DNA of 64,000 nucleotides, from NCBI RefSeq assembly GCF_008634025.1, contig NZ_PDCM01000002.1, positions 2,815,001 through 2,879,000 on the forward strand, given 5' to 3'. Shown here piece by piece: positions 52,605-64,000 of this stretch; position 1 is the stretch's first letter, and every line of letters starts with the position of its first letter. Under the pieces are notes generated by a model. The model did not search any database. It was not told the origin of the DNA and saw only the letters and a program-made list of their open reading frames with translations. This DNA is from Streptomyces albofaciens JCM 4342. Lineage in GTDB: Bacteria; Actinomycetota; Actinomycetes; Streptomycetales; Streptomycetaceae. The translations under genes were made by a program, and so were the position numbers.

Positions 52605-55322
52605 CTACCGCATCAGCACCCCGGCCTCCTCCCCCGTCGCCTCCGACGGCACCGCCAGCAGCCCCATCTCGGCCGCCGACGCCAGCAGCCGGTGCGCGGG
52701 CAGTACGCGGACCGTGTAGCCGAAGGAGCCGGTGCGGTCCAGGGCGAGCGGGCCCTCGTAGAGCCAGCGGCCCTCCAGGTCCGGGCCGCCGGTGGGCTTG
52801 AGCGGCACGGTGGTGGCGTCGGTGATCCGGTCCGACTCGTCCACCCGGCCGGAGACGACCTGCACCTCCACGTCGTCCGGGGCCAGCTCGCCGAGCGTGA
52901 CGCGGACCCGCAGCGCCAGGGTCGCGCCCAGTTCGGCGCTGCCGTTGGGCGGGCCGCCGGGCACGCCGGCCGGCTCCGCGCGGTCGACCACCAGGGCGCC
53001 GGTCTCCACGTGGTCCACCGCGACCTGCGGCCACGCGGCCCGCACCCGGGTCTTCCACGCGGCCAGCTCGGTCGCGGCCTGCGGGGTGAGCGCGCGCTGG
53101 GCGCGGGCGGCGGGGGCGTACAGCCGCTCCACGTACTCCCGCACCATCCGGCCCGCCAGCACCTTCGGTCCCAGATTGACCAGCGTCTGCCGGACCATCT
53201 CGACCCAGCGCTGCGGAATGCCGTCCGCATCGCGGTCGTAGAAGCGCGGCGCGACCCGCTGCTCCAGCAGCTCGTACAGCGCGTTGGCCTCCAGCTCGTC
53301 GCGCCGGTTCTCGTCGGTGGCGTGGCCGTCGGCGGTGGGGATGGACCAGCCGAAGTCCGGCTCGTACCACTCGTCCCACCAGCCGTCCAGCACGGACAGG
53401 TTCAGACAGCCGTTGAGCGCCGCCTTCATGCCGGAGGTGCCGCACGCCTCCAGCGGGCGCAGCGGGTTGTTGAGCCAGACGTCACAGCCCGGATAGAGCT
53501 TCTGCGCCATGGCCATGCCGTAGTCGGGGAGGAAGACCAGCCGCTGCCGTACCCGCGGGTCGTCGGCGAAGCGCACCAGCTCCTGCACGAGGCGCTTGCC
53601 GCCGTCGTCGGCCGGGTGGGCCTTGCCCGCCACGACGATCTGGATGGGCCGCTCGCGGTGCAGCAGCAGTTCCATCAAGCGGTCGCGGTCGCGCAGCATC
53701 AGGGTGAGGCGCTTGTAGGAGGGCACCCGGCGGGCGAAGCCGATGGTCAGCACCTCCGGGTCGAGCACGCCGTCGATCCAGCCCAGCTCGGCGGCGCCCG
53801 CGCCGCGCTGCCGCCACGAGACGTGCAGCCGGCGCCGCACCTCCTCCACGAGCTGTTCGCGCAGCACCCGCCGCAGGTCCCACACGTCCGCGTCCGGGAT
53901 GTCGGCCACCGCCGACCAACGCCGCGAGTCGCCGACCGACAGCGCGTCCTCGGTGCGGCCGGGCCCGATCTGGCGCGCGCCCAGCCGGAAGACCTCGGGC
54001 GCCACCCAGGTCGGCGCGTGCACGCCGTTGGTCACCGAGACGATCGGCACGTCCTCCGGGTCGAAGCCCGGCCACAGCCCGGCGAACATCTCCCGGCTGA
54101 CGCGGCCGTGCAGGGTGGAGACGCCGTTGGCGCGCTGGGCCAGCCGCAGGCCCATCACCGCCATGTTGAAGCAGTTCGGCTCGCCGCCGGGGTAGGTCTC
54201 CAGGCCGAGCGCGAGGATCCGTTCGACGTCGATGCCGGGCAGTTCGGCCGCCTCGCCGAAGTGGCGGGCGACCAGTTCGCGGTCGAAGCGGTCGATGCCG
54301 GCGGGGACGGGGGTGTGGGTGGTGAAGACCGTGCCGGCGCGTACGGTCTCCAGGGCGCCGTCGAAGTCCAGGCCGACCGGCCCGCCGGCCGTGCCGGGGC
54401 CGCCCTCCCGGCCGGCGTCCGCCAGCTCCCGGATGCGCTCCAGGCCCAGGAAGCCCGCGTGTCCCTCGTTCGTGTGGAACACCTCGGGCGCGGCGTGGCC
54501 GGTCAGCCGGCAGTACGTCCGTACGGCCCGCACCCCGCCGATCCCCAGCAGCATCTCCTGGAGCAGACGGTGCTCGCTGCCCCCGCCGTAGAGCCGGTCG
54601 GTCACGTCCCGCTCGCCCGGCGCGTTCTCCTCCACGTCGGAGTCCAGGAGCAGCAGCGGTACGCGCCCGACCCGGGCCACCCAGACCAGCGAGCGCAGCT
54701 GCCGCCCGCCGGGCAGCGCCAGGGCGACCTGCGCGGGCGTCCCGTCGGCCTCCCGCAGCAGGTCGAGGGGCAGCTCGTTGGGGTCCAGCACCGGGTAGTG
54801 CTCCTGCTGCCAGCCCTCGCGGGAGAGCGACTGGCGGAAGTAGCCGTGCCGGTAGAGCAGCCCGACGCCGATCAGGGGTACGCCGAGGTCGCTGGCCGCC
54901 TTGAGGTGGTCGCCGGCGAGGATGCCGAGGCCGCCGGAGTACTGGGGCAGGGCGGCGGTGATGCCGAATTCGGGCGAGAAGTAGGCGACGGCCTCGGGCA
55001 GCCGGCCGTCCCGGCCGCTCTCCTGGGCGCTCTGGTACCAGCGCTGCCCGGTCAGATAGTCCTGGAGGTCGTCGGCGGCGGCACCGAGCCGGCGCAGGAA
55101 CCGGCGGTCCCCGGCCAGTTCCGCCAGCCGCTCGGCGGAGACGGTGCTCAGCAGCCGCACGGGGTCCAGCCCCGCGCGGCGCCGGCCGGCGGGGGCTATG
55201 GCGTGGAAGAGTTCGCGGGTCTCGGAGTGCCAGGACCAGCGCAGATTGCGCGCCAGGTCGCTGAGGGGTCGCAGGGGCTCCGGGAGGACGGGACGCACGG
55301 TGAACCGACGAATGGCCTTCAC
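52605..55322 (-). CDS. glgP: Alpha-glucan phosphorylase
   Basis: 905 aa from the GTG at 55322 (VKAIRRFTVRPVLPEPLRPLSDLARNLRWSWH). GT35 PLP enzyme that releases glucose 1-phosphate from alpha-1,4-glucan. N-terminal domain of the type seen in long bacterial phosphorylases (DUF3417), then the catalytic region: YFSPEFGITAALPQYSGGLGILAGDHLKAASDLGVP, VFHTNEGHAGFLGLERIREL, FTTHTPVPAGIDRF and the PLP-lysine motif CGTSGMKAALNG. Divergent from the S8 protease gene, a few kb from glgE; it removes the glucan that GlgE and GlgB build. Confidence 0.95.
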   Translation of the reverse strand: MKAIRRFTVRPVLPEPLRPLSDLARNLRWSWHSETRELFHAIAPAGRRRAGLDPVRLLSTVSAERLAELAGDRRFLRRLGAAADDLQDYLTGQRWYQSAQESGRDGRLPEAVAYFSPEFGITAALPQYSGGLGILAGDHLKAASDLGVPLIGVGLLYRHGYFRQSLSREGWQQEHYPVLDPNELPLDLLREADGTPAQVALALPGGRQLRSLVWVARVGRVPLLLLDSDVEENAPGERDVTDRLYGGGSEHRLLQEMLLGIGGVRAVRTYCRLTGHAAPEVFHTNEGHAGFLGLERIRELADAGREGGPGTAGGPVGLDFDGALETVRAGTVFTTHTPVPAGIDRFDRELVARHFGEAAELPGIDVERILALGLETYPGGEPNCFNMAVMGLRLAQRANGVSTLHGRVSREMFAGLWPGFDPEDVPIVSVTNGVHAPTWVAPEVFRLGARQIGPGRTEDALSVGDSRRWSAVADIPDADVWDLRRVLREQLVEEVRRRLHVSWRQRGAGAAELGWIDGVLDPEVLTIGFARRVPSYKRLTLMLRDRDRLMELLLHRERPIQIVVAGKAHPADDGGKRLVQELVRFADDPRVRQRLVFLPDYGMAMAQKLYPGCDVWLNNPLRPLEACGTSGMKAALNGCLNLSVLDGWWDEWYEPDFGWSIPTADGHATDENRRDELEANALYELLEQRVAPRFYDRDADGIPQRWVEMVRQTLVNLGPKVLAGRMVREYVERLYAPAARAQRALTPQAATELAAWKTRVRAAWPQVAVDHVETGALVVDRAEPAGVPGGPPNGSAELGATLALRVRVTLGELAPDDVEVQVVSGRVDESDRITDATTVPLKPTGGPDLEGRWLYEGPLALDRTGSFGYTVRVLPAHRLLASAAEMGLLAVPSEATGEEAGVLMR

Positions 55323-55690
55323 GCTACGACGGTAGCGGCGCGGGGCCGCCCGATTCGCCCGGTACCCCGTAATCCGCTCGGATCCGGCCGCCAACTGGCA
55401 GGAGCGGCAAGGCGCTTGGCCCGTCACCCGTTCGGCCGAGCGGGGTGCCCGGAGGGCGCTTCCCGGCCATCCGGGACCGGCCCCGTCCGGGAGAGGGCGC
55501 TTCCCTACCCCCGCCCCCACCTACCCCATGTGGCCGATATGGCCGGTTCCACACCCTCGTGCACTCTTGTTCGGGCTCGCGGCGGGCGGAAGGCTGCGGG
55601 GTGGCGCCGCCGGCACGGGTGCGACGGTACCCGACTCTCCGTACGCAACTCCGGCGGTGCCCGGCCGAGTTGAGGAGGGGAACCGGACGC
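55323..55690. other. Divergent promoter region glgP / S8 protease
   Basis: 368 bp without a gene. GGCCGATATGGCC (55531-55543) is a perfect small palindrome. The glgP promoter reads left and the protease promoter right; no clear consensus boxes seen. GAGGAGGGG at 55673-55681 is the protease ribosome binding site. Confidence 0.5.
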
Positions 55691-56890
55691 ATGACACCGA
55701 TATGGACACGTCTGGCGGGACCGGCGGCCACCGTCGCCGCCGTGGCCGCGCTCACCGCCGCCGCCCTGCCCGCGCACGCCGCCCCGATCGGAACGAAGGC
55801 CCCGGCCGCCGCGGACGCGGCGCGCGGCGGCTATATCGTCACGCTGGCCTCCGGGCCCGGCGGGGTGCGGGCGGCGTCCGCGGCAGGCCGGGCGCTGGCG
55901 GCGCAGTACGGGGTGCGGATCAGCCACACGTACCGTACGGCGGTCAACGGTTTCGCCGTGCGCGCGACCGGGGACCAGGCGCGGCGGCTGGCCGCGGACC
56001 CGGCGGTGGCGTCCGTGACCCGCGACCGCGCGGTGCTGCCGGCCCGCACGCAGCGCAATCCGCCGTCCTGGGGCCTGGACCGGCTGGACCGCGCGGGCCT
56101 GCCGCTGGACCGGGCCTACGCGGCGCCGCCGTCGGCCGGCCGGGGCGTGACGGTGTACGTGATCGACACCGGCGTGCGCACCACGCACCGGGACTTCGGC
56201 GGCCGGGCCGGCAGCGGCTGGGACTTCGTGGACGGCGACGCCGACGCGGACGACGCCAACGGACACGGCACCCATGTCGCCGCCACGGCCGCCGGGACCC
56301 GGTACGGCGTCGCCAAGCAGGCCCGTGTGGTGGCCGTACGCGTGCTGGACCGCGCGGGACGGGGCACCACCGCGCGGGTCATCGCCGGTATCGACTGGGT
56401 GGCCCGGCACGCGCGGCGCCCGGCGGTGGCCAACCTCAGCCTGGGCAGCGCGCCCAGCCCGCAGCTCGACCAGGCGGTACGCAACGCCGTCGCGGCCGGT
56501 GTCACCTTCACCGTGGCGGCCGGGAACCACGGGCGGCGGGCCGGGGCGTTCTCGCCCGGGCGGGTGAGCGAGGCCATCACGGTGGGCGCGAGCGACGCCC
56601 GGGACCGGCGGGCCGCGTTCTCCAACTGGGGCGCGAAAGTCGACCTGTTCGCACCGGGTGTGGACATCACGTCCGCGTGGCACTCGGGAGACACTGCGAA
56701 GCGAACCCTCTCCGGCACGTCCATGGCCGCTCCGCACGCGGCGGGCGCGGCCGCGCTCTACCTGTCGTCCCACCGGCGGGCCGGACCGAAGGAGGTGCGG
56801 AACGCGCTGGCCGCCACCGCGGCCCAGCACCGGATCACCGCGGCGGGCCCCGGCTCGCCGACCGCGTTGTTGCAGGTCAGGCCCCACTAG
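55691..56890 (+). CDS. Secreted S8 (subtilisin-like) serine protease
   Basis: 399 aa. Signal peptide (1-31, cleavage near AHAAPIG), inhibitor I9 propeptide (YIVTLASGPGGVRAASAAGRALAAQYGVRISHTYRTAVNGFAVRATG), then the catalytic domain with Asp159 (VYVIDTG), His192 (GHGTHVAATAAG), oxyanion Asn in VAAGNHG and Ser344 (LSGTSMAAPHAAG). Aqualysin/proteinase-K-like arrangement but without the usual Cys pairs. Ends directly after the catalytic domain. Ribosome binding site GAGGAGGGG. Alone on its strand, followed by a terminator. Confidence 0.95.
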   Translation: MTPIWTRLAGPAATVAAVAALTAAALPAHAAPIGTKAPAAADAARGGYIVTLASGPGGVRAASAAGRALAAQYGVRISHTYRTAVNGFAVRATGDQARRLAADPAVASVTRDRAVLPARTQRNPPSWGLDRLDRAGLPLDRAYAAPPSAGRGVTVYVIDTGVRTTHRDFGGRAGSGWDFVDGDADADDANGHGTHVAATAAGTRYGVAKQARVVAVRVLDRAGRGTTARVIAGIDWVARHARRPAVANLSLGSAPSPQLDQAVRNAVAAGVTFTVAAGNHGRRAGAFSPGRVSEAITVGASDARDRRAAFSNWGAKVDLFAPGVDITSAWHSGDTAKRTLSGTSMAAPHAAGAAALYLSSHRRAGPKEVRNALAATAAQHRITAAGPGSPTALLQVRPH

Positions 56891-56906
56891 CAAGATCCCG
56901 GGCGCG

Positions 56907-56942
56907 CCGGCCCCGCCCCGGCGCGCGTGGGGGCGGGGCCGG
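56907..56942 (+). terminator. Terminator after the S8 protease gene
   Basis: CCGGCCCCGCCCC (56907-56919) pairs exactly with GGGGCGGGGCCGG (56930-56942) around a 10-nt loop, 17 bp after the stop. No U run. Confidence 0.8.
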
Positions 56943-57150
56943 GCGTCCGCCGGCGCCGGCGCAGCCGTCGGGCGCGGGACGGGACGGGGTCATATTCCGT
57001 TCCGCGGTTACGTGCCGGTAGTGCGCGGACGGCCCGATTGCCCCACCACGCGCCACGGGAAGGCTTTGGCCGTACCGGTCTTGCGTACGCGCCCCATGGC
57101 TTCCCGCACCGCCCCATCCGCCAGCCGAGTGAAAGCGGACAGGAGAGCCC

Positions 57151-59231
57151 ATGCCCGCAGCCCGTCCAACTGTCGCGAAAACGATAGAAAGGACAGAATC
57201 CGGTAGTACATCCCAACCGTCAGGTGTGCCCATGATCGGCCGCATTCCCGTGCTCGACCTCCACCCGCTGATCGACTGCGGCCGCCGCCCGGCGAAAGCG
57301 GTGGTCGGCGAGGCCTTCGAGATCTCGGCCACCGTCTTCCGCGAGGGCCACGACGCGGTCGCCGCCAACGTCGTGCTGCGCGATCCGCTGGGCCGGCCGG
57401 GGCCCTGGACCCCGATGCGCGAACTGGCCCCCGGCACCGACCGCTGGGGCGCCGAGGTCACCCCGGACGTGGAGGGCCGGTGGACGTACGGCGTCGAGGG
57501 CTGGTCGGACCCCATCGGCACCTGGCGCCACCACGCCGGCATCAAGGTCCCGGCCGGCATCGACACCGAACTGGTCCTCACCGAGGGCGCGATACTCCAC
57601 GAGCGCGCCGCGGAGGGGGTGCCCAAAAGAGACGGCCGGGAAGCGGTGCTGGCCGCGGCGGACACGCTGCGCGACACCCACCTGCCGGCCGCCACCCGGC
57701 TCGCCGCCGCGCTCGCCCCCGAGGTCACCGACGCGCTCGACCGCCACCCGCTGCGCGAGCTGGTCACCGCCTCGCGCACCGCGCCGCTGCTGGTCGAGCG
57801 CCGGCGCGCGCTGTTCGGATCGTGGTACGAGCTGTTCCCGCGGTCGGAGGGCGCGGTGCTGCGCCCGGGCGCGCCGCCGGTCAGCGGTACGTTCCGGACC
57901 GCCGCCGAGCGGCTGCCGGCGGTCGCCGCCATGGGCTTCGACGTCGTGTACCTGCCGCCCGTGCACCCGATCGGCACCTCGTACCGCAAGGGGCCCAACA
58001 ACGCGCTGTCCGCCGGGCCGCACGACGTCGGGTCGCCCTGGGCGATCGGCTCGGCCGAGGGCGGGCACGACGCGCTCCACCCGGACCTGGGCACCTTCGA
58101 GGACTTCGACCACTTCGTGCGCACCGCGCGCGACCTGCGCATGGAGGTGGCGCTGGACTTCGCCCTCCAGTGCTCGCCGGACCACCCCTGGGTCACCGAG
58201 CACCCCGAGTGGTTCCACCACCGGGCGGACGGCTCGATCGCGTACGCCGAGAACCCGCCGAAGAAGTACCAGGACATCTACCCGCTGGCGTTCGAGGCGG
58301 ACCTGGGCGGGCTGGTGCGGGAGGCCGAGCGGCTGCTGCGCTTCTGGATGGAGCGCGGGGTGCGGATCTTCCGCGTGGACAACCCGCACACCAAGCCGGT
58401 GGTCTTCTGGGAGAAGGTGATCGCGGACGTCAACCGCACCGATCCGGACGTCATCTTCCTGGCCGAGGCGTTCACCCGGCCGGCCATGATGCGCACGCTG
58501 GCGCAGATCGGCTTCCAGCAGTCGTACACCTACTTCACCTGGCGCAACTCCAAGCACGAGCTCACCGAATACCTCACCGAGCTGTCGCGTGAGACGGCCT
58601 CGTACATGCGGCCCAATTTCTTCGTCAACACACCGGACATCCTGCACGCCTACCTCCAGCACGGCGGACGGCCCGCGTTCGAGGTACGTGCCGTGCTGGC
58701 CGCGACCCTCTCCCCGACGTGGGGGGTCTACGCCGGGTTCGAGCTGTGCGAGTCGACGCCGGTACGAAGTGGCAGCGAGGAGTACCTGGATTCGGAAAAG
58801 TACCAACTGAGGCCCCGGGATTGGGAGACAGCGGGACGCCAGGGCCGTACGATCGCTCCTCTCATCACCACGCTGAACCGCTTGCGACGCCGCCATCCGG
58901 CGCTCCAACAGCTGCGGAACCTCCATTTCCACACCGTCGACAACGACGCCGTTCTCGCCTATTCCAAGCGGGCCGGGAGCGGTGCCGGTGCCGACACGGT
59001 GCTCACGGTCGTCAACCTCGACCCGCACCACACCCACGAGGCGACGGTGTCGTTGGACATGCCGGAACTCGGCCTCGATTGGCACGATTCCGTCCCGGTG
59101 CGCGACGAGCTCACCGGCGAGACCTACCACTGGGGCAGGGACAACTATGTGCGCCTCGATCCGGGCCGTTCGCCGGCCCCGGCGCACCTGCTCTCCCTGC
59201 GACCGTCCTCACCGATCGGAGGGTCACCCAA

Positions 59232-59235
<4 letters not shown>
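57151..59235 (+). CDS. glgE: Alpha-1,4-glucan:maltose-1-phosphate maltosyltransferase
   Basis: 694 aa. Transfers maltosyl units from maltose 1-phosphate to the non-reducing end of alpha-glucan. ATG 57151 has AGGAGA 5 nt upstream and the same N-terminal style as S. coelicolor GlgE (leader, then [10 protein letters not shown]). GH13_3: N-terminal beta domain, a helical domain ([14 protein letters not shown]), barrel with nucleophile Asp410 ([11 protein letters not shown]) and acid/base Glu439 (FLAEAFTRP), each shifted by 16 from the S. coelicolor residues. First gene of glgE-treS-pep2-glgB; its stop overlaps the treS start. Confidence 0.97.
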
Positions 59236-60932
<1,697 letters not shown>

Positions 60933-60952
60933 GACTCCGACCGGCGTCCGGC

Positions 60953-60994
60953 GGGGCGGCGGAAAACCACCGCGCACTGTTTTCCGGCCGCCCC
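60953..60994 (+). terminator. Hairpin between treS and pep2
   Basis: GGGGCGGCGGAAAAC (60953-60967) pairs with GTTTTCCGGCCGCCCC (60979-60994) with one bulged base. It lies 20 bp after treS in a 257-bp gap. It could end most transcripts and lower expression of pep2 and glgB relative to glgE-treS. Confidence 0.65.
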
Positions 60995-61189
60995 CACGGG
61001 CAGTCTCCCTACTACCGCACGGGCCGGGTGAGCCAGCGCCGAAACCCCGGTGTCAGGGGTAATCCCCACGGACGCCGCTGCCGTACGGACGATCCTCACC
61101 CGACACGTCCCGCACCGCCGCACAGTCAAGGCCGCATTCCGGGACACTCTGCCCTATCTGTCGTGTGCCCGGGGAAAGGACGCGACGCC

Positions 61190-62758
61190 ATGTCGGAGAC
61201 CGCCTCGACCCGTGCCATCCGCAGTCCGCACGACCGCCTCTCGATCACCGCGCCCGCGCTGCTCGCCTCCCTCACCCCCCTGCTGACCGAATGGCTGCCA
61301 CGGCAGCGCTGGTTCGCCGGCAAAGGGCGGCCGATCACGGGGTTCCAGCTGGTGTCGGCGACCGAGCTGCTGCCGTGCGCCGCGGGTGGCGCCACACCGG
61401 GGCTGCTGCACCTGCTCGTCCGGGCCCAGCAGTCGGCGCCCCCACCCGGGACCCCGCATCCGTCGCCGCCGGAGGGCCCCGCCGAGCCGGCCGCCGCGCC
61501 TTCCGGGGGCCCGGCGGCCACCGCGGACTGCTACCAACTCCTGCTGGGCGTGCACAGCGCGCTGCCGCCGCAGCTCGCCCCCGCCGTGATCGGCCGCCCC
61601 GCGAGCGGCCCGCTGCACGGCCGTACGGTCTACGACGCCCTGCTGGACGCCCGGCTGTGCGCGCTCCTGCTGGAGCGGCTGCGGGTGCCGGGGCGGCTCG
61701 GCGGACTGCGGTTCCGCCGGGTGCCCGACAGCGCCATCTCCTCCGGGCTGCCCGCCCGTCCGGTCACCGCCGAGCAGTCCAACTCCTCGGTGGTGTACGG
61801 CGACGCGTACATCCTCAAGGTCTTCCGGCGGACCGCGCCCGGCCTCAACCCGGACCTGGAGCTGCCGCTGGCGCTGGCGCGCGCCAAGTGCGCGCGGGTC
61901 CCGGCGCCCGCCGCGTGGTTCGAGACCGACCCGGACCCCGGCGAGGGCGAGCCGGTGACGCTGGGCGTGCTCCAGCCCTATCTGGCCGGCTCGGCCGACG
62001 GCTGGCAGCTGGCCCTCAACGCCCTCGCCGTACAGGCCGACTTCACCAGCTCGGCGCGGGCGCTCGGGCACGCCACCGCCGAGGTGCACACCGCGCTCGC
62101 CGAGACGCTGCCCACCACCGAGCTGTACCGCCCCCAACTCGACGCGATCGCCGCCCACATGAACGAGCGGCTGGTGTCCACCGCGCGGGTGGTGCCCGCA
62201 CTGCGGCCGTACTGCGCCCGGCTGCGCACCGCCTTCGACGACCTGGCGGCGCTGGGGCACGACGGCCGCGCCTGGACCGCCCAGCGCATCCACGGCGACC
62301 TGCACCTGGGCCAGACGCTGCGGACCGCCGACGAGGGCCGCTGGTCGCTGATCGACTTCGAGGGCGAGCCGTCCCGCCCGCTGGCCGAGCGGCGGCGCCC
62401 GCAGCCCGCGGTGCGCGACGTGGCGGCCATGCTGCGCTCGTTCGACTACGCGGCGCGCAGCGGGCCGTCCGGCGGCGACCCCTGGTCGCTGGAGTGGGCG
62501 CGCCGCACCCGGGCCGCCTACTGCCTCGGGTACGCGGAGGCCGGCGGGCTCGATCCGCGCTCGGCGCCCGAGCTGATGCGCGCGTACGAGACCGACAAGG
62601 CCGTGTACGAAGTGCTGTACGAGGCCCGCCACCGGCCGACCTGGCTGCCCGTACCGATGGCCGCGGTGCGGCGGCTCGCCGGGGCGCAGGCGACCCGGGG
62701 GCCCGGCGGCGGCGACGATCCCGGCCCGCACCTGGACGGTGCCGATGGGCGCGCATGA
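61190..62758 (+). CDS. pep2: Maltokinase (Pep2/Mak)
   Basis: 522 aa. Phosphorylates maltose to maltose 1-phosphate with ATP, giving the GlgE substrate. N-terminal cap domain (LTEWLPRQRWFAGKGRPITGF), Pro-rich insertion (about 84-112), then the kinase fold with the catalytic loop HGDLHLGQ (from residue 368) and metal-binding Asp in LIDFEGEPSRPLAERR. Start at ATG 61190 after AAAGGA. It follows treS and precedes glgB, completing the trehalose-to-glucan route. Confidence 0.95.
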   Translation: MSETASTRAIRSPHDRLSITAPALLASLTPLLTEWLPRQRWFAGKGRPITGFQLVSATELLPCAAGGATPGLLHLLVRAQQSAPPPGTPHPSPPEGPAEPAAAPSGGPAATADCYQLLLGVHSALPPQLAPAVIGRPASGPLHGRTVYDALLDARLCALLLERLRVPGRLGGLRFRRVPDSAISSGLPARPVTAEQSNSSVVYGDAYILKVFRRTAPGLNPDLELPLALARAKCARVPAPAAWFETDPDPGEGEPVTLGVLQPYLAGSADGWQLALNALAVQADFTSSARALGHATAEVHTALAETLPTTELYRPQLDAIAAHMNERLVSTARVVPALRPYCARLRTAFDDLAALGHDGRAWTAQRIHGDLHLGQTLRTADEGRWSLIDFEGEPSRPLAERRRPQPAVRDVAAMLRSFDYAARSGPSGGDPWSLEWARRTRAAYCLGYAEAGGLDPRSAPELMRAYETDKAVYEVLYEARHRPTWLPVPMAAVRRLAGAQATRGPGGGDDPGPHLDGADGRA

Positions 62759-62953
62759 AACGGCGGGAGCGGGCCACCCGCAGCTCTACGGAGCACCGGC
62801 ACCGGCAGGCGCGGCACCGTCGGCCCCGCCCGCCGGCCCGGCACACCCGGCGTATCCGGTGTGCGCACCGGCGTGCGCCGGACCCCCGCACTCCGGGCAC
62901 CACAGATACCCCGGACATCCCTGACACCTGACCTGGCCGAGGAGGCTCCTCTC

Positions 62954-64000
62954 GTGACCGCCCGTTCGTCGTCCCGCCGCCCATCGCAAGAACCCGCGCC
63001 CACCCGTGGCACGGCCGTCCGGGATACGTCCCCGGAGGCAGCCACCGGCCGGTCCGGAGTCCCGGCGACCTTCCTGCCGGGGCGTGATGAGCCTGCCGGG
63101 CCCGGCGGAGCCGCCTCCCCCACCGCCGCGCCCGCACCCGCCGCCACCGGCACCCCGCCGTCCGCCGAGCGCCCGCCGCACCAGCGGGACCACGGCGAGC
63201 CGCTGCCCGAGGGCGCCCGGCCCGACGGCTCCGCTCCCGCGCCGGAGCCCAGTGGCGGAAGCCACGGCGTGCGGACCGCCCCGCCGCTCGACCCCGGCGA
63301 CCGGGACCGGCTGCTGTCCGGCGCCCACCACGACCCGCACGCGCTGCTCGGCGCCCACCCCCTGCGCGGCGGGGTGCTCTTCCGCGTCCTGCGCCCGTAC
63401 GCGAAGGGCGTCACCGTCCTGGCCAAGGGCCTGCGCGCCGATCTGCACGACGAGGGCGACGGCCTGTTCGGCGGTGTCCTGCCGCTGTCCGCGATCCCCG
63501 AGTACGAGCTGCTGGTCTCGTACGACGACAACGAAGTGACCGTGCACGACCCGTACCGCTTCCTGCCCGCCGTCGGGGAACTGGACCTGCATCTGTTCGG
63601 CGAGGGCCGCCACGAGGAGCTGTGGCAGGCGATGGGCGCGATGCCGATGGTGCACCAGGAGGTGACGGGGACGCGCTTCACCGTCTGGGCGCCGAACGCC
63701 CGGGGCGTGCGCGTGGTCGGCAACTTCAACTACTGGGACGGCACCGGCTTCCCGATGCGCTCGCTCGGCTCGTCCGGGGTGTGGGAGCTGTTCCTGCCGG
63801 GCATCGGCGAGGGCGAGCTGTACAAGTTCGAGATCACCCGGCCGGACGGGACCCGGACGCTGCGCGCGGACCCGATGGCGCGCCGTACGGAGTGCCCGCC
63901 CGCCAACGCCTCGGTCGTGCACGCCTCGCACCACCGGTGGCAGGACGCGGCGTGGATGGAGCGGCGCGGCGAGCGGCCGGTGCACGCGGCGCCGTTCTCC
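62954..64000 (+). CDS. glgB: 1,4-alpha-glucan branching enzyme, N-terminal part
   Basis: Runs off the right edge; 349 codons are visible. The GTG at 62954 (VTARSSSRR) has GAGGAGG about 8 nt upstream. Residues 1-115 are disordered and Pro/Ala/Thr-rich. Then the GlgB N1 domain (HHDPHALLGAHPLRGGVLFRVLRPYAKGV) and CBM48 (VTGTRFTVWAPNARGVRVVGNFNYWDG..GVWELFLPGIGEGELYKFEI). The catalytic barrel is beyond the window. Introduces alpha-1,6 branches into the glucan made by GlgE. Confidence 0.93.
   Translation, partial: MTARSSSRRPSQEPAPTRGTAVRDTSPEAATGRSGVPATFLPGRDEPAGPGGAASPTAAPAPAATGTPPSAERPPHQRDHGEPLPEGARPDGSAPAPEPSGGSHGVRTAPPLDPGDRDRLLSGAHHDPHALLGAHPLRGGVLFRVLRPYAKGVTVLAKGLRADLHDEGDGLFGGVLPLSAIPEYELLVSYDDNEVTVHDPYRFLPAVGELDLHLFGEGRHEELWQAMGAMPMVHQEVTGTRFTVWAPNARGVRVVGNFNYWDGTGFPMRSLGSSGVWELFLPGIGEGELYKFEITRPDGTRTLRADPMARRTECPPANASVVHASHHRWQDAAWMERRGERPVHAAPFS

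Noticed and set aside
52692..55673. A 993-codon open frame antisense to the glucan phosphorylase
   Set aside because: The phosphorylase has family motifs along its full length; the antisense reading has only low-complexity sequence.
62759..62953. Short open frames between pep2 and glgB, including one ending in a Cys/His/Pro-rich peptide
   Set aside because: They overlap in several frames, are low-complexity, and have no independent translation signal; treated as leader of glgB.

Overview
The window is high-GC DNA with strongly GC-biased third codon positions, frequent GTG starts, purine-rich ribosome binding sites and several TAnnnT -10 boxes 6-8 nt before a start codon (leaderless mRNAs). 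Gene content (GlgE/TreS/Pep2 pathway, secreted M4 and S8 proteases, GlxA-type regulators, SseB pairs) points to the chromosome of a Streptomyces or close relative. There is no tRNA, rRNA, CRISPR array, insertion sequence or prophage; the region looks like chromosomal core with a few accessory insertions.

Layout. 1-4061 (minus): oligopeptide ABC importer (permease C, lipoprotein binding protein, permease B, start of an ATPase). 4651-8367: two SseB-like proteins, a secreted Pro/Gln-rich protein and a P-loop protein. 8622-15449: a glycine/serine block, with a tandem glycine riboswitch, gcvT, gcvH, glyA, an amino-acid permease and an Fe-S serine deaminase. 15536-18392 is accessory: a decayed antitoxin/PIN toxin pair, a methyltransferase gene overlapping an HNH nuclease gene, and a small protein. 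18531-21756: PAP2 phosphatase, GH25 lysozyme, NadE and an unknown protein. 21948-25370 (minus): a thiol-oxidation island (secreted protein, DsbA-like, CcdA-like, DUF5993, DsbB-like). 25979-30396 (minus): anti-sigma-type ATPase, enoyl-CoA hydratase and two lipoprotein L,D-transpeptidases. 30572-37004: debranching enzyme GlgX and a heterodimeric ABC exporter. 37369-42787: SGNH hydrolase, rifampicin-monooxygenase-like flavoprotein preceded by a rifamycin-associated element, carboxylesterase and DinB-like protein. 43414-50142: two paralogous M4 metalloproteases, then a NarL-type two-component system. 50156-52535: oxidoreductase, GlxA-type regulator and ABM-domain protein. 52605-64000: alpha-glucan phosphorylase, S8 protease, and glgE-treS-pep2-glgB.

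How the genes fit together. Glycine sensed by the riboswitch would induce its cleavage; SHMT converts glycine to serine and serine deaminase takes serine to pyruvate. GlgE, TreS, Pep2 and GlgB form the trehalose to maltose 1-phosphate to alpha-glucan route, while GlgP and GlgX degrade glucan. The two M4 proteases share duplicated promoter DNA with a 21-bp-spaced repeat; a similar motif lies upstream of the peptide importer, suggesting (inference) joint control of protein digestion and peptide uptake.

Most worth a second look: the methyltransferase-HNH pair; the toxin gene with compensating frameshifts; the in-frame 30-bp repeats after the stop of the anti-sigma-type gene; the operator-like repeats; and the unusual number of short tandem repeats at gene ends. 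Product names rest on motifs I can read and on remembered families; no database search was run.
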